17,907 bases of DNA, taken from assembly GCA_005888335.1 (NCBI GenBank), contig VAWY01000107.1:1-17907 (forward strand). The letters are read 5' to 3'. The translations under genes and the position numbers were made by a program. The stretch comes from Actinomycetota bacterium (GTDB lineage Bacteria > Actinomycetota > Thermoleophilia > Solirubrobacterales > Solirubrobacteraceae). Below, piece by piece: positions 8,275 to 16,315 of this stretch. Position 1 is the stretch's first letter, and each line of letters begins with the position of its first letter. The notes below the pieces were generated by a model. The model ran no database searches and was not told where the DNA came from. It worked only from the letters and a program-made list of their open reading frames with translations.

Positions 8275-9768
8275 CTACAGCACCAGCTCGGGGTGGGCCT
8301 GCTCGGGGCGCCGGCGCCAGAACGGCGTCCGCAGCAGGGCGCGGGTGACGAGCATCGCGATCACGCCGGCCACGAGCGAGCCGACGCCGATCCAGACCGG
8401 GGTCCCGATGCCCCACAGGCTCGTCGTGACGTTCTCCGGTTTGGAGTAGTCGACGAGCGCCTTGCCGAACAGCGCGAAGAGCATCACGCCACCGGCCAGC
8501 GGCGCGACGACGGCGAGCGTCGCCGCGCGCCACCCGCGCCGCAGCGCGCGCCGGTAGTACCAGGCGCAGGCGATCCCGGTGATGCCGTAGTAGAAGGCGA
8601 TCAGGAAGCCGAGGGCGACGATCGAGTCGGCCAGCACGTTCTGCGAGACGATCGTCAGCGCGACGTAGAAGGCGATCGAGGCGACGCCCATCGCGAGCGT
8701 CGAGACGTCGGGCGTCTTGAAGCGCGGATGGATGCGGCCGAGGATGCGCGGCAGCGCCCCGTGGCGCGCCATCGAGAGCGTCGTGCGCGCGGTGGGCAGG
8801 ATTGTCGTCTGGGTCGACGCGGCGGCAGACGTGAGGACGGCGAGGATGAGCGCCTTGTCGAGCGGCGACGGGAAGACGCGCCCGCCGAGGAAGCTGAGCA
8901 CGTCGTCGGAGTGGTCGATCAGCGCCTTCGGCCCGGCATACACCTGCGCGGCGAGCGACACGACGACGTAGATGCCGAGCAGGACGAGCGTGCTGACGAC
9001 GGCCGCCTTGCCGGGGCCGTGGTGGCGGTCGCGCGACTCCTCGTTGACGGCGACGCCCGAGTCCCACCCCCAGTAGATGAACACCGCGAGCAGGACCCCG
9101 TCGAAGAACCCGCTCGAGCTGGCGGTGGCGAACGGTGAGAACCACGACAGCGAGGGGCTGACCGAGCCCGCCGGGTCGGTGACCGCGGCCTTGATGAGCG
9201 CCCACACCGCGAAGATCGCGAGGATCACGACTTCGGCGCTGAGCAGCCAGCGCTGCGTGCGCGCGTTGAGCTCGATGCCGATGTAGCAGATCGCGGTCAT
9301 GATCACGATCCAGACGACGCCGACCGCGGTGACCGCTGCCGTGCTCGCCGCCGCGCTGTCCCAGCCGACCAGCAGGAACGTGTACAGGCCGGCGATCGCG
9401 GCGAGGTTGGCCATGACGACCACGTCGGCGACGACGATCGCCCACCCGCCGACCCACCCCGCGCTGGGCCCGAACGCGCGCGTGACCCACGAGAAGGTGG
9501 TGCCGGCGTCCGGATCGGCGCGGTTGAAGTAGCGGTACGCGAAGGCGACGAGCAGCATCGGCACGAAGGCGGCGATGAACACGGCGGGCGCCTGCAGGCC
9601 CGCGACAGCCACCACGAGGCCCAGCGTCGCGGCGAGCGAGTAGCCCGGCGCGACCGACGCCACGGCGATGACGAGGTTGGAGACGTAGCCGATCGCGTCG
9701 CGCTTGAGGCCCTTGTCGGGGATGGCGGCGCGGGCGGCCGGCGAGAGACCAGAGGCGGTGGCAGCCAT
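8275..9768 (-). CDS. APC superfamily amino-acid/amine permease
   Basis: A 497-residue integral membrane transporter, the usual length for the APC family of proton-coupled amino-acid or polyamine carriers. After a short cytosolic start (ending DKGLKRDAIG) come about 12 hydrophobic helices. Motifs typical of the family include IAVASVAPGYSLAATLG in helix 1, FNRADPDAGTTFSWVTRAFG after helix 2, and IYWGWDSGVAVNEES in helix 6. The cytosolic loop TARTTLSMARHGALPRILGRIHPRFKTPDVST after helix 8 is an APC hallmark. The ATG at 9768 is chosen because the permease domain begins just after it; the frame is open further upstream but overlaps the divergent gene. Substrate cannot be read from the sequence. 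It is followed at 2 nt by the MDR enzyme gene. Confidence 0.9.
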   Translation of the reverse strand: MAATASGLSPAARAAIPDKGLKRDAIGYVSNLVIAVASVAPGYSLAATLGLVVAVAGLQAPAVFIAAFVPMLLVAFAYRYFNRADPDAGTTFSWVTRAFGPSAGWVGGWAIVVADVVVMANLAAIAGLYTFLLVGWDSAAASTAAVTAVGVVWIVIMTAICYIGIELNARTQRWLLSAEVVILAIFAVWALIKAAVTDPAGSVSPSLSWFSPFATASSSGFFDGVLLAVFIYWGWDSGVAVNEESRDRHHGPGKAAVVSTLVLLGIYVVVSLAAQVYAGPKALIDHSDDVLSFLGGRVFPSPLDKALILAVLTSAAASTQTTILPTARTTLSMARHGALPRILGRIHPRFKTPDVSTLAMGVASIAFYVALTIVSQNVLADSIVALGFLIAFYYGITGIACAWYYRRALRRGWRAATLAVVAPLAGGVMLFALFGKALVDYSKPENVTTSLWGIGTPVWIGVGSLVAGVIAMLVTRALLRTPFWRRRPEQAHPELVL

Positions 9769-9792
9769 GGTGCTTGCGACACTACGTGACCG
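9769..9792. promoter_or_regulatory. 24-bp divergent start region, likely leaderless minus-strand transcript
   Basis: Only 24 bp separate the ATG of the permease (9768, minus) from the ATG of the ParB-like gene (9793, plus). No Shine-Dalgarno is visible on either side. In the minus direction TAGTGT at 9784-9779 fits an actinobacterial -10 (TAnnnT) ten bases from the permease ATG, which would make that mRNA leaderless. Any -35 for either gene must lie within the other gene. No equally good plus-strand -10 is seen. Confidence 0.4.
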
Positions 9793-10641
9793 ATGCCCCC
9801 GCTGCCCACCGGATTGAGTACCGCCGACGCACAGGACGACTTCCTGCGCGCCCGCCGCCGCCAGGCGGTCTCGCGCCTCGCCCGCTTCCTCAGCCGCGAG
9901 CGCGGCGACATCGACGTGATCCTCCCCTTCGACGAGGTCGTCGCCGCGCTCGGCCGCGTCGGCGAGCGCGACCTCGGGCTGCGCGCGATCCCCCTCGACT
10001 CGATCCTCGGCACGGTCGACCGCCGCAGCGGCTTCGACCGCGAGTTCCGCCCCACCACGTCGCGAGTGCGCACGCGCTGGGAGCGGATCGCCGCCGCCGT
10101 GCGGCGCGGCGACCCGCTGCCCCCCATCTCGGTCTACCGCATCGGCGAGGTCCACTTCGTCCGCGACGGCCACCACCGCGTCTCGGTGGCCCGCGCGCTG
10201 GGCCGCCACGACATCGACGCCTTCGTCACCGAGGTCGTCACCCGCGTGGGCGCCGACCGCGCGCTGCGCCTGTCCGACCTGCCCGCCAAGGACTACGAGC
10301 GGCTGTTCTCCGAGCGCGTCCCGCTCCCCGCCGCGGCCCGCGAGCGGGTGCGGCTGACCGACCCCTACGACTACGCGCGCCTGGCCGAGGGCGTCGAGGC
10401 GTGGGGCTTTCGCCACATGATGGACCGCGCCGAGCTGCTGGACCGCCGCGAGGTCGCGCGCGCGTGGTACGAGCGCGAGTACAAGCCGGTCGTCGCGATG
10501 CTCCGCGAGGCCGAGATGCTCGGCGACGGCACCGAGGCCGACGCCTACATGCGCCTGTCGAACGAGCGCTACCGCCTGCTGCGCACGCACGAGTGGAGCG
10601 AGGAGATCCTCGCCCAGCTGCGCGCGGCGGAGCGGAGCTGA
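9793..10641 (+). CDS. ParB/sulfiredoxin-like domain protein, not the chromosome-partitioning ParB
   Basis: 282 residues. The core near residues 70-150 has the ParB N-terminal-like fold: IPLDSILGTV (a strand and ligand-loop region), LPPISVYRIGEVHFVRDGHHRVSVARALG (His127, His128, Arg129) and VTEVVTRV. The DGHHR box corresponds to the nucleotide-binding GxRR/GHHR loop of the ParB/Srx superfamily. The N-terminus is a charged helical region (RARRRQAVSRLARFLSRERGD). The C-terminal third is helical and acidic/basic mixed (MMDRAELLDRREVARAWYEREYKPVV) without the ParB helix-turn-helix or dimer domain. It is therefore unlikely to bind parS; proteins of this build are common and uncharacterised in Actinobacteria. 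It is not near parA or the origin here. It ends 4 nt from the convergent neighbour. Confidence 0.75.
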   Translation: MPPLPTGLSTADAQDDFLRARRRQAVSRLARFLSRERGDIDVILPFDEVVAALGRVGERDLGLRAIPLDSILGTVDRRSGFDREFRPTTSRVRTRWERIAAAVRRGDPLPPISVYRIGEVHFVRDGHHRVSVARALGRHDIDAFVTEVVTRVGADRALRLSDLPAKDYERLFSERVPLPAAARERVRLTDPYDYARLAEGVEAWGFRHMMDRAELLDRREVARAWYEREYKPVVAMLREAEMLGDGTEADAYMRLSNERYRLLRTHEWSEEILAQLRAAERS

Positions 10642-10645
10642 GGGC

Positions 10646-12025
10646 TCAGGTCTCCAGCGGCCAGCCGCTGCGCGTCCACAGCGGCATCCCGCCCTCGACG
10701 ATGTGCAGCACGCGCTCGAAGCCGTGGCGCTGCAGGAGGCTGGCGCCGACCGCGGCCCGCTGCCCGGAGGAGCACAGCACGGCGACCGGGCGCCCGCGGT
10801 CGAGCACGGCCGGCGGCTCGCGCAGGTCGTGGTAGGCGATGTGCACCGCGCCGGGGATGTGGCCGGCGGCGAACTCGGTCGCCTCGCGCACGTCGAGCAC
10901 CTGCACGCCGTCGCCCGCCGCCCAGCGCGCGTGCAGCTCGGGCACGGTGACGCGCTCGGTCCGCTGCACCGGCCGGCGCTCCTCGCGCCAGCTGGTCATG
11001 CCCCCGTGCAGCGCCCCGGCGATCCGCGTCACGCCGACCGCGGCGGCCAGGTGCGCGGCGCGGCGCGCGTCGTCGTCGTCGCGCCCGACGAGCACGACCC
11101 TCTGGTCGGCGTCGACCAGCCAAGCGAGCTTGGACCCGAACCCGGCGCGCAGGGCGGTGATGGCCACCGCGCCGGGGATGTGCGCCTCGTCGAACTGCAG
11201 CTCGGTGCGCACGTCGACGACGAGCGCGCCGGCCGCGCCGTGGCGGTCGACCTGGTGCGGCGTGAGCGGGTGGACGTCGGGCTCGTCGACCACCTCGGTG
11301 CCGCGGTTGATGTCGACGATCCGCCGGAAGTTCGGAGGCTGGGGCCCGAGCGTCGCCAGCGCGCGCTCGACGAAGCGCGCCTCGTCGCGCTCGCGCAGCA
11401 GGTCGTTGTGGTCGCGCTCGAAGCCGATCGTCGACGACACCTTGAGGTCCATCCCCGGCCCGCCGCACAGCGAGCCCCCCAGATGGCCGGGCCAGACCTC
11501 GGTCTCCGGGGCCAGCGCCAGCAGGCGCTCGTGCAGCGAGCGGAACATCCCGCGCGCGCCCTCGACGCGGTCGACGGCGAGGTCCGGCCGCGCGACGTCG
11601 CCGACGAAGAGCGTGTCCCCGGTCAGCACCGCCCACGGCTCCGGCCCGCGGGCGGCGTCGACGAGCGCGAACGCGGTGTGCTCCGGGCGGTGCCCGGGCG
11701 TGTGCAGCGCGCGCACCCGCACGCAGCCCAGCTCGAGCTCCCAGCCGTCGTCGAACGGCTCGTGCGGGTACTCGGCGCCCGCCTCCCGATGGACGTGGAT
11801 CGTCGCCCCGGTCGCCTCGGCGAGCAGCGCGTGGCCGGACACGTGGTCGGCGTGCGTGTGCGTCTCGAGGACGTGCTCGATGCGCACGCCGGTGTAGCGG
11901 GCCAGGCGCAGGTACTCGTCGATGTCCAGTCGCGGGTCGACGACCGCGGCGACGCCGGCGTCCTCGTCGCCGATCAGGTACGAGGCGCAGCCCAGGTCGT
12001 CGTGCGTGACCTGCCGGAACAGCAC
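10646..12025 (-). CDS. Persulfide-dioxygenase-type MBL hydrolase fused to two rhodanese domains
   Basis: 459 residues in three domains. Residues 1-245 are a metallo-beta-lactamase fold of the ETHE1/persulfide dioxygenase type, with metal ligands in THTHADHVSGH (His56, His58, Asp60, His61), HTPGHRPEHT, LFVGDVARPDL and WPGHLGG. Residues ~255-345 are a rhodanese fold whose active-loop position reads VGRDDDDA, with no cysteine, so it is probably inactive. Residues ~365-455 are a second rhodanese with CSSGQRA (Cys418), which should carry a persulfide. The family oxidises glutathione or low-thiol persulfides to sulfite in sulfide detoxification; in mycothiol-using bacteria the natural thiol may differ (inference). 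The GTG at 12025 lies 10 nt after the ABC ATPase stop, so co-transcription is likely although no functional link is obvious. Confidence 0.9.
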   Translation of the reverse strand: MLFRQVTHDDLGCASYLIGDEDAGVAAVVDPRLDIDEYLRLARYTGVRIEHVLETHTHADHVSGHALLAEATGATIHVHREAGAEYPHEPFDDGWELELGCVRVRALHTPGHRPEHTAFALVDAARGPEPWAVLTGDTLFVGDVARPDLAVDRVEGARGMFRSLHERLLALAPETEVWPGHLGGSLCGGPGMDLKVSSTIGFERDHNDLLRERDEARFVERALATLGPQPPNFRRIVDINRGTEVVDEPDVHPLTPHQVDRHGAAGALVVDVRTELQFDEAHIPGAVAITALRAGFGSKLAWLVDADQRVVLVGRDDDDARRAAHLAAAVGVTRIAGALHGGMTSWREERRPVQRTERVTVPELHARWAAGDGVQVLDVREATEFAAGHIPGAVHIAYHDLREPPAVLDRGRPVAVLCSSGQRAAVGASLLQRHGFERVLHIVEGGMPLWTRSGWPLET

Positions 12026-12035
12026 ATTGCCGACT

Positions 12036-13211
<1,176 letters not shown>

Positions 13212-13225
13212 GGGAGTGGGGCTCC

Positions 13226-14047
13226 TTACCCCTTGACGGCGCCGGCGGTGAGGCCCGCCACGATCCGCCTCTGGAAGAGCAGGACCATGATGACGATAGG
13301 CACGGTGACGACCATCGAGGCCGCCGCGATCGACCCCGTGGGTTGCTGGAACTGCGACGCGCCGGGGAACTGCGAGATCGCGGCTGGCACCGTCTGCGCG
13401 TGCGGCGTCGAGGTCAGCGAGACCGCGAAGACGAAGTCGTTCCAGGCGAAGATGAAGACCAGGATCGCCGTCGTGAAGACGCCCGGCGCGGCCAGCGGGG
13501 CGATGACCTTGGTGAAGGCCTGGAACGGCGTGGCGCCGTCGACGGCGGCCGCCTGTTCGAGATCCCAGGGGATCTCTCTGAAGAACGCCGACAGCGTGTA
13601 GATCGCCAGCGGCAGCGTGAACGTCATGTACGGGATGATCAGCCCGAGCCACGTGTCGAACAGCCCGAGGTTGCGCCACATGTTGTAGAGCGGGCCGACG
13701 ATCGAGATCGGCGGGAACATGGCGATGGCCAGCGCCGCCGTGAGGATCGCCGTCTTGCCCGGGAAGTCCAGCCGCGCGATCGCGTAGGCCGCCGCCGAGG
13801 CAAGGATCACCGCGATGAACGTGGCGATGAGCGCGATGAAGATCGAGTTGCGCAGCGCGTCCGTGAACACGCTCTGCTGGAAGATGCCCTTGTAGTTCTC
13901 CCACGAGAACTTCGCCGGCCACAGGCGCCCGTCGCCGAGCGTGGTCGGGTCCTTGAGCGAGAGCATCAGGATCCAGAACACGGGGAACATCGCGGCGACG
14001 AACACCACGAAGTTCGCGGAGCCCCAACCGAAGTAGCGCCGTGTCAT
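13226..14047 (-). CDS. Sugar ABC transporter permease, MalG-like
   Basis: 273 residues, the usual length for the second CUT1 permease. It has six hydrophobic helices (from [19 protein letters not shown] to [13 protein letters not shown]). The cytosolic coupling loop [25 protein letters not shown] is the EAA motif that contacts the ATPase. The protein ends in the common AGAVKG tail (family: LTAGAVKG). The ATG at 14047 is preceded by GGGGGAG (14060-14054) and starts 3 nt after the stop of the MalF-like gene. It should form a heterodimer with the MalF partner, which is broken in this sequence. Confidence 0.93.
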   Translation of the reverse strand: MTRRYFGWGSANFVVFVAAMFPVFWILMLSLKDPTTLGDGRLWPAKFSWENYKGIFQQSVFTDALRNSIFIALIATFIAVILASAAAYAIARLDFPGKTAILTAALAIAMFPPISIVGPLYNMWRNLGLFDTWLGLIIPYMTFTLPLAIYTLSAFFREIPWDLEQAAAVDGATPFQAFTKVIAPLAAPGVFTTAILVFIFAWNDFVFAVSLTSTPHAQTVPAAISQFPGASQFQQPTGSIAAASMVVTVPIVIMVLLFQRRIVAGLTAGAVKG

Positions 14048-14050
14048 CTC

Positions 14051-14948
14051 TCACTCCCCCCGCTGCTGGGACAGCGACGTGCCGAAGCCCTTGACGAACA
14101 GGAAGGCGATCAGCGCGACGCACAGGAAGATCAGCACCGAGATCGCGGAGCCCACGCCGAGGTTGAGCCGGTTGAGCAGCTCGTTGTAGCCGAGCACCGA
14201 GACGCTCTCGATGTTCGGGTTGTTGCCGTTGGAGATGATGAAGACCGAGTCGAAGATCCGGAACGCGTCGAGCGTGCGGAACAGCAGCGCGACGAGGATC
14301 GCCGGCTTAATCAGCGGCACCGTGATGCGCCAGAAGCGCTGCCACGCGGTGGCGCCGTCGACCTTCGCCGCCTCGAGCAGCTCCTCGGGCACGAGCGTCA
14401 GGCCGGCGAGCAGCAGCAGCGCCATGAACGGCGTCGTCTTCCAGACCTCGGTGAGGATCACGACGACGTAGTTCCAGAAGCCCTCGGTGGTCGCCGTCGG
14501 GTCGAAGCCAAAGCCCAGGACCTTGGGGACGAAGCCGCCCTCCGCGCTGGACCACGCGAAGCGCCAGGCGAACGCGGCGACCACCGTGACGATCCCGTAC
14601 GGGATCAGCGCCGAGGTGCGGATGAGCCCGCGCCCGAAGATCGCGCGGTGCATGACCAGCGCGAGCAGCATGCCGAGCACGAGCTCGAGCGCCACCGAGA
14701 CGACCGTGATCAGCGCGGTGTGGCCGAGGTCAAGCCACCACAGCTTGGCCGAGATCGCTCGGGAAGCGCAGGTCGGCGCGCAGCAGCGAGAGGTAGATCG
14801 CGTAGGCGATCGGATACGCCGTGACCGCGATCATGACGATCGCGGCCGGCGCGCAGAGCGTCCAGGCGAGCTTGCGCTCGGCGCGCGCGCGCTCGGTCAG
14901 GACCTTGCGCTCGCGGCGCGCGGGGGCCTCGACGGCGACGTCACTCAC
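14051..14948 (-). pseudogene. Sugar ABC transporter permease, MalF-like, broken by a frameshifting deletion
   Basis: The N-terminus (GTG 14948, with GGGGAGG at 14964-14958) gives a normal cytosolic tail, TM1 (LCAPAAIVMIAVTAYPIAYAIYLSL) and the following RADLRFPS. It then runs out of frame at a TGA (14732-14730). The remainder continues in another frame from about 14760 (AISAKLWWLDLGHTALITVVSVALEL) through five more helices and the EAA loop LLEAAKVDGATAWQRFWRITVPLIKP to TGA at 14051. The linker between RFP and WW is about 7 residues; relatives typically have about 20 with an FVGLxNY motif, absent here in all frames. So some 38-44 bases, congruent to 2 modulo 3, appear lost near 14752-14760. 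All other operon genes look intact, so a sequencing/assembly gap is as likely as real inactivation. Confidence 0.85.
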
Positions 14949-14964
14949 CGGTCAACGCCTCCCC

Positions 14965-15006
14965 GCGCGAACGCAGTTCGCGCAAGGCAAGTGCGAAGCG
15001 CTTGCC
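14965..15006 (-). promoter_or_regulatory. Two tandem hairpins between the binding-protein and permease genes
   Basis: Hairpin A at 15006-14986 has 9-base arms (GGCAAG outside, GC inside) around a TTC loop, with one C/A mismatch on the minus strand. Hairpin B at 14983-14965 has a perfect 7-bp stem GCGCGAA/TTCGCGC and a 5-nt loop. Both lie in the 61-nt gap between the SBP stop (15010) and the permease start (14948). Such structures in sugar ABC operons raise the ratio of binding protein to permease by stabilising upstream mRNA or partly ending transcription. Hairpin A also contains the palindrome AAGCGCTT (14996-15003), like the core of LacI-family operators; either role is possible. Confidence 0.5.
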
Positions 15007-15009
15007 CAC

Positions 15010-16251
15010 TCATATGAGTCCCTTGGAGTCGAGAGCGTCCTGCAGCTTGGTCTTCAGGTCATTGGCGAAGCCCTTGACCGTGATGCTCGTCGGCGGCGAG
15101 ACCGTCTTGGCGATGGCCAGCGAGACGTCGGCGTAGGCGGGCGTCTGCGGCCGCACGGCGCCCTTGTCGACCGACGCGCGGATGAGGTCGGCGAAGGGGT
15201 AGTCCTTCTTGAACTTCGGGTCGTCGTAGATCTTGGCCAGCGTCGGCGGCAGGCCGCCCTTCGCCGCGGCCTCGCGCTGGTTGGCCTCGTTGCGCAGGCA
15301 CGCGGCGGCGGCGAACGCCTCGTTCGGGTGCTTGGTGTACGAGCCGACGCCCCAGTTGATCCCGCCGATCGGCGCCCTGCCGGGCTTGCCGGCCTCGACG
15401 CCCGGATACGGCTTCCAGCCGATCTCCTTGAAGACCTTCGGGTTGCCCGCCTTGGCGCTCGGATAGATGAACGGGTAGTTGAGCTCGAAGCCGGCGTTGC
15501 CCTGCTCGAAGGCGAGCCGCGCCTGGTCTTCCTTGATGACGCTCAGCGACGGGTCGGCGGCCTTGGACGTCGCGAGGTCGTGCATGATCTTGGCGGCCGT
15601 GTCCCAGGCCGGGCTGGGCGTCACGCGATTGTTGGCGATGATCGTTCCGCCGGCCGACTGCACGAGGGAGTTGAACCAGACGACGACGCCCTCGTACTGC
15701 GCGCCCTGGATCTCGATCCGCCCCGCCTTGGGCAGGGAGCTCGCCTGCTTGATCAGGCCCTCCCAGGTGTCGGCGGGGTTCTTGACCAGGTCCTTGCGGT
15801 ACCACAGCAGCTGCGTGTTGGTGTTGGCCGGCGCGGCGTAGACGCGGCCCTTGTAGGTCGCCGTCGCGAGCGGGCCCTTCAGGGTGCCGGCGCGCAGCTG
15901 GCGCGCGAAGCGCTCGGGCCACGCCTTGATCCACTTGGCCTCGGCGAACTCCGCCGTCCAGATGACGTCCATGCCCATGATGTCGATGCTCGAGTCCTGG
16001 GCCGCGAGGCGGCGGACGAGCGACTGGCGCTGCTGGTCGGCGTTGTTGGAGAGCTTGTTGTAGACGATCCGGTAGCGCCCGCCCGAGGAGTCGGTGCAGC
16101 GCTTGGCGGCGTCGGTGAACGAGCCCGACGGCTCGTTGAAGACCCAGAGGTTCAGGGTGGCGGGGCCGGCCCCCCCTCCGCCTCCGCCACATCCTGCGGC
16201 GACGAGGGCACCCAGGGCTAGCACTGCGGCGATACCCGACCCTCTGCGCAT
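15010..16251 (-). CDS. Sugar ABC transporter substrate-binding lipoprotein
   Basis: 413 residues. The signal peptide has a lipobox ending VAAGC (Cys21), so the mature protein is lipid-anchored outside the membrane. A Gly-rich linker precedes the family-1 extracellular solute-binding fold (LNLWVFNEPSGSFTDAAKRC to the C-terminus), with an extended run of motifs including MGMDVIWTAEFAEAKWI and VYAAPANTNTQLLWYRKDLV. The type belongs to CUT1 importers of di- and oligosaccharides, resembling the trehalose/maltose group; the sugar cannot be fixed from sequence. Four cysteines besides the lipid-anchored one would allow disulfides. The ATG at 16251 is preceded by a weak GGATCGGGG. The gene leads the permease-ATPase operon and is expected to be its most strongly expressed member. 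Confidence 0.92.
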   Translation of the reverse strand: MRRGSGIAAVLALGALVAAGCGGGGGGAGPATLNLWVFNEPSGSFTDAAKRCTDSSGGRYRIVYNKLSNNADQQRQSLVRRLAAQDSSIDIMGMDVIWTAEFAEAKWIKAWPERFARQLRAGTLKGPLATATYKGRVYAAPANTNTQLLWYRKDLVKNPADTWEGLIKQASSLPKAGRIEIQGAQYEGVVVWFNSLVQSAGGTIIANNRVTPSPAWDTAAKIMHDLATSKAADPSLSVIKEDQARLAFEQGNAGFELNYPFIYPSAKAGNPKVFKEIGWKPYPGVEAGKPGRAPIGGINWGVGSYTKHPNEAFAAAACLRNEANQREAAAKGGLPPTLAKIYDDPKFKKDYPFADLIRASVDKGAVRPQTPAYADVSLAIAKTVSPPTSITVKGFANDLKTKLQDALDSKGLI

Positions 16252-16261
16252 CCCCGATCCG

Positions 16262-16288
16262 GCCGTACCCCACGACCGCCCTCGTCAA
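16262..16288 (-). promoter_or_regulatory. Candidate promoter of the sugar ABC operon
   Basis: In the 64-bp gap upstream of the binding-protein gene the minus strand has TTGACG (16288-16283), matching the -35 consensus closely. A weak -10, TACGGC, follows at 16267-16262 with a short 15-base spacer. Transcription would begin just before the ATG at 16251. No terminator for the preceding amidotransferase gene is recognisable, so read-through into the operon is also possible. Confidence 0.35.
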
Positions 16289-16315
16289 AACGCACTCGAC
16301 GCGCAGGCGAAAGCG

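Noticed and set aside
8275..10590. Extending the permease start to 10590 as one 771-residue protein
   Set aside because: Sequence beyond 9768 is antisense to the ParB-like gene and lacks any domain; the permease domain begins just after ATG 9768.
13343..16221. Long plus-strand ORFs over the sugar ABC operon
   Set aside because: They are antisense to genes with clear permease and lipoprotein motifs, and are highly charged sequence without any fold.
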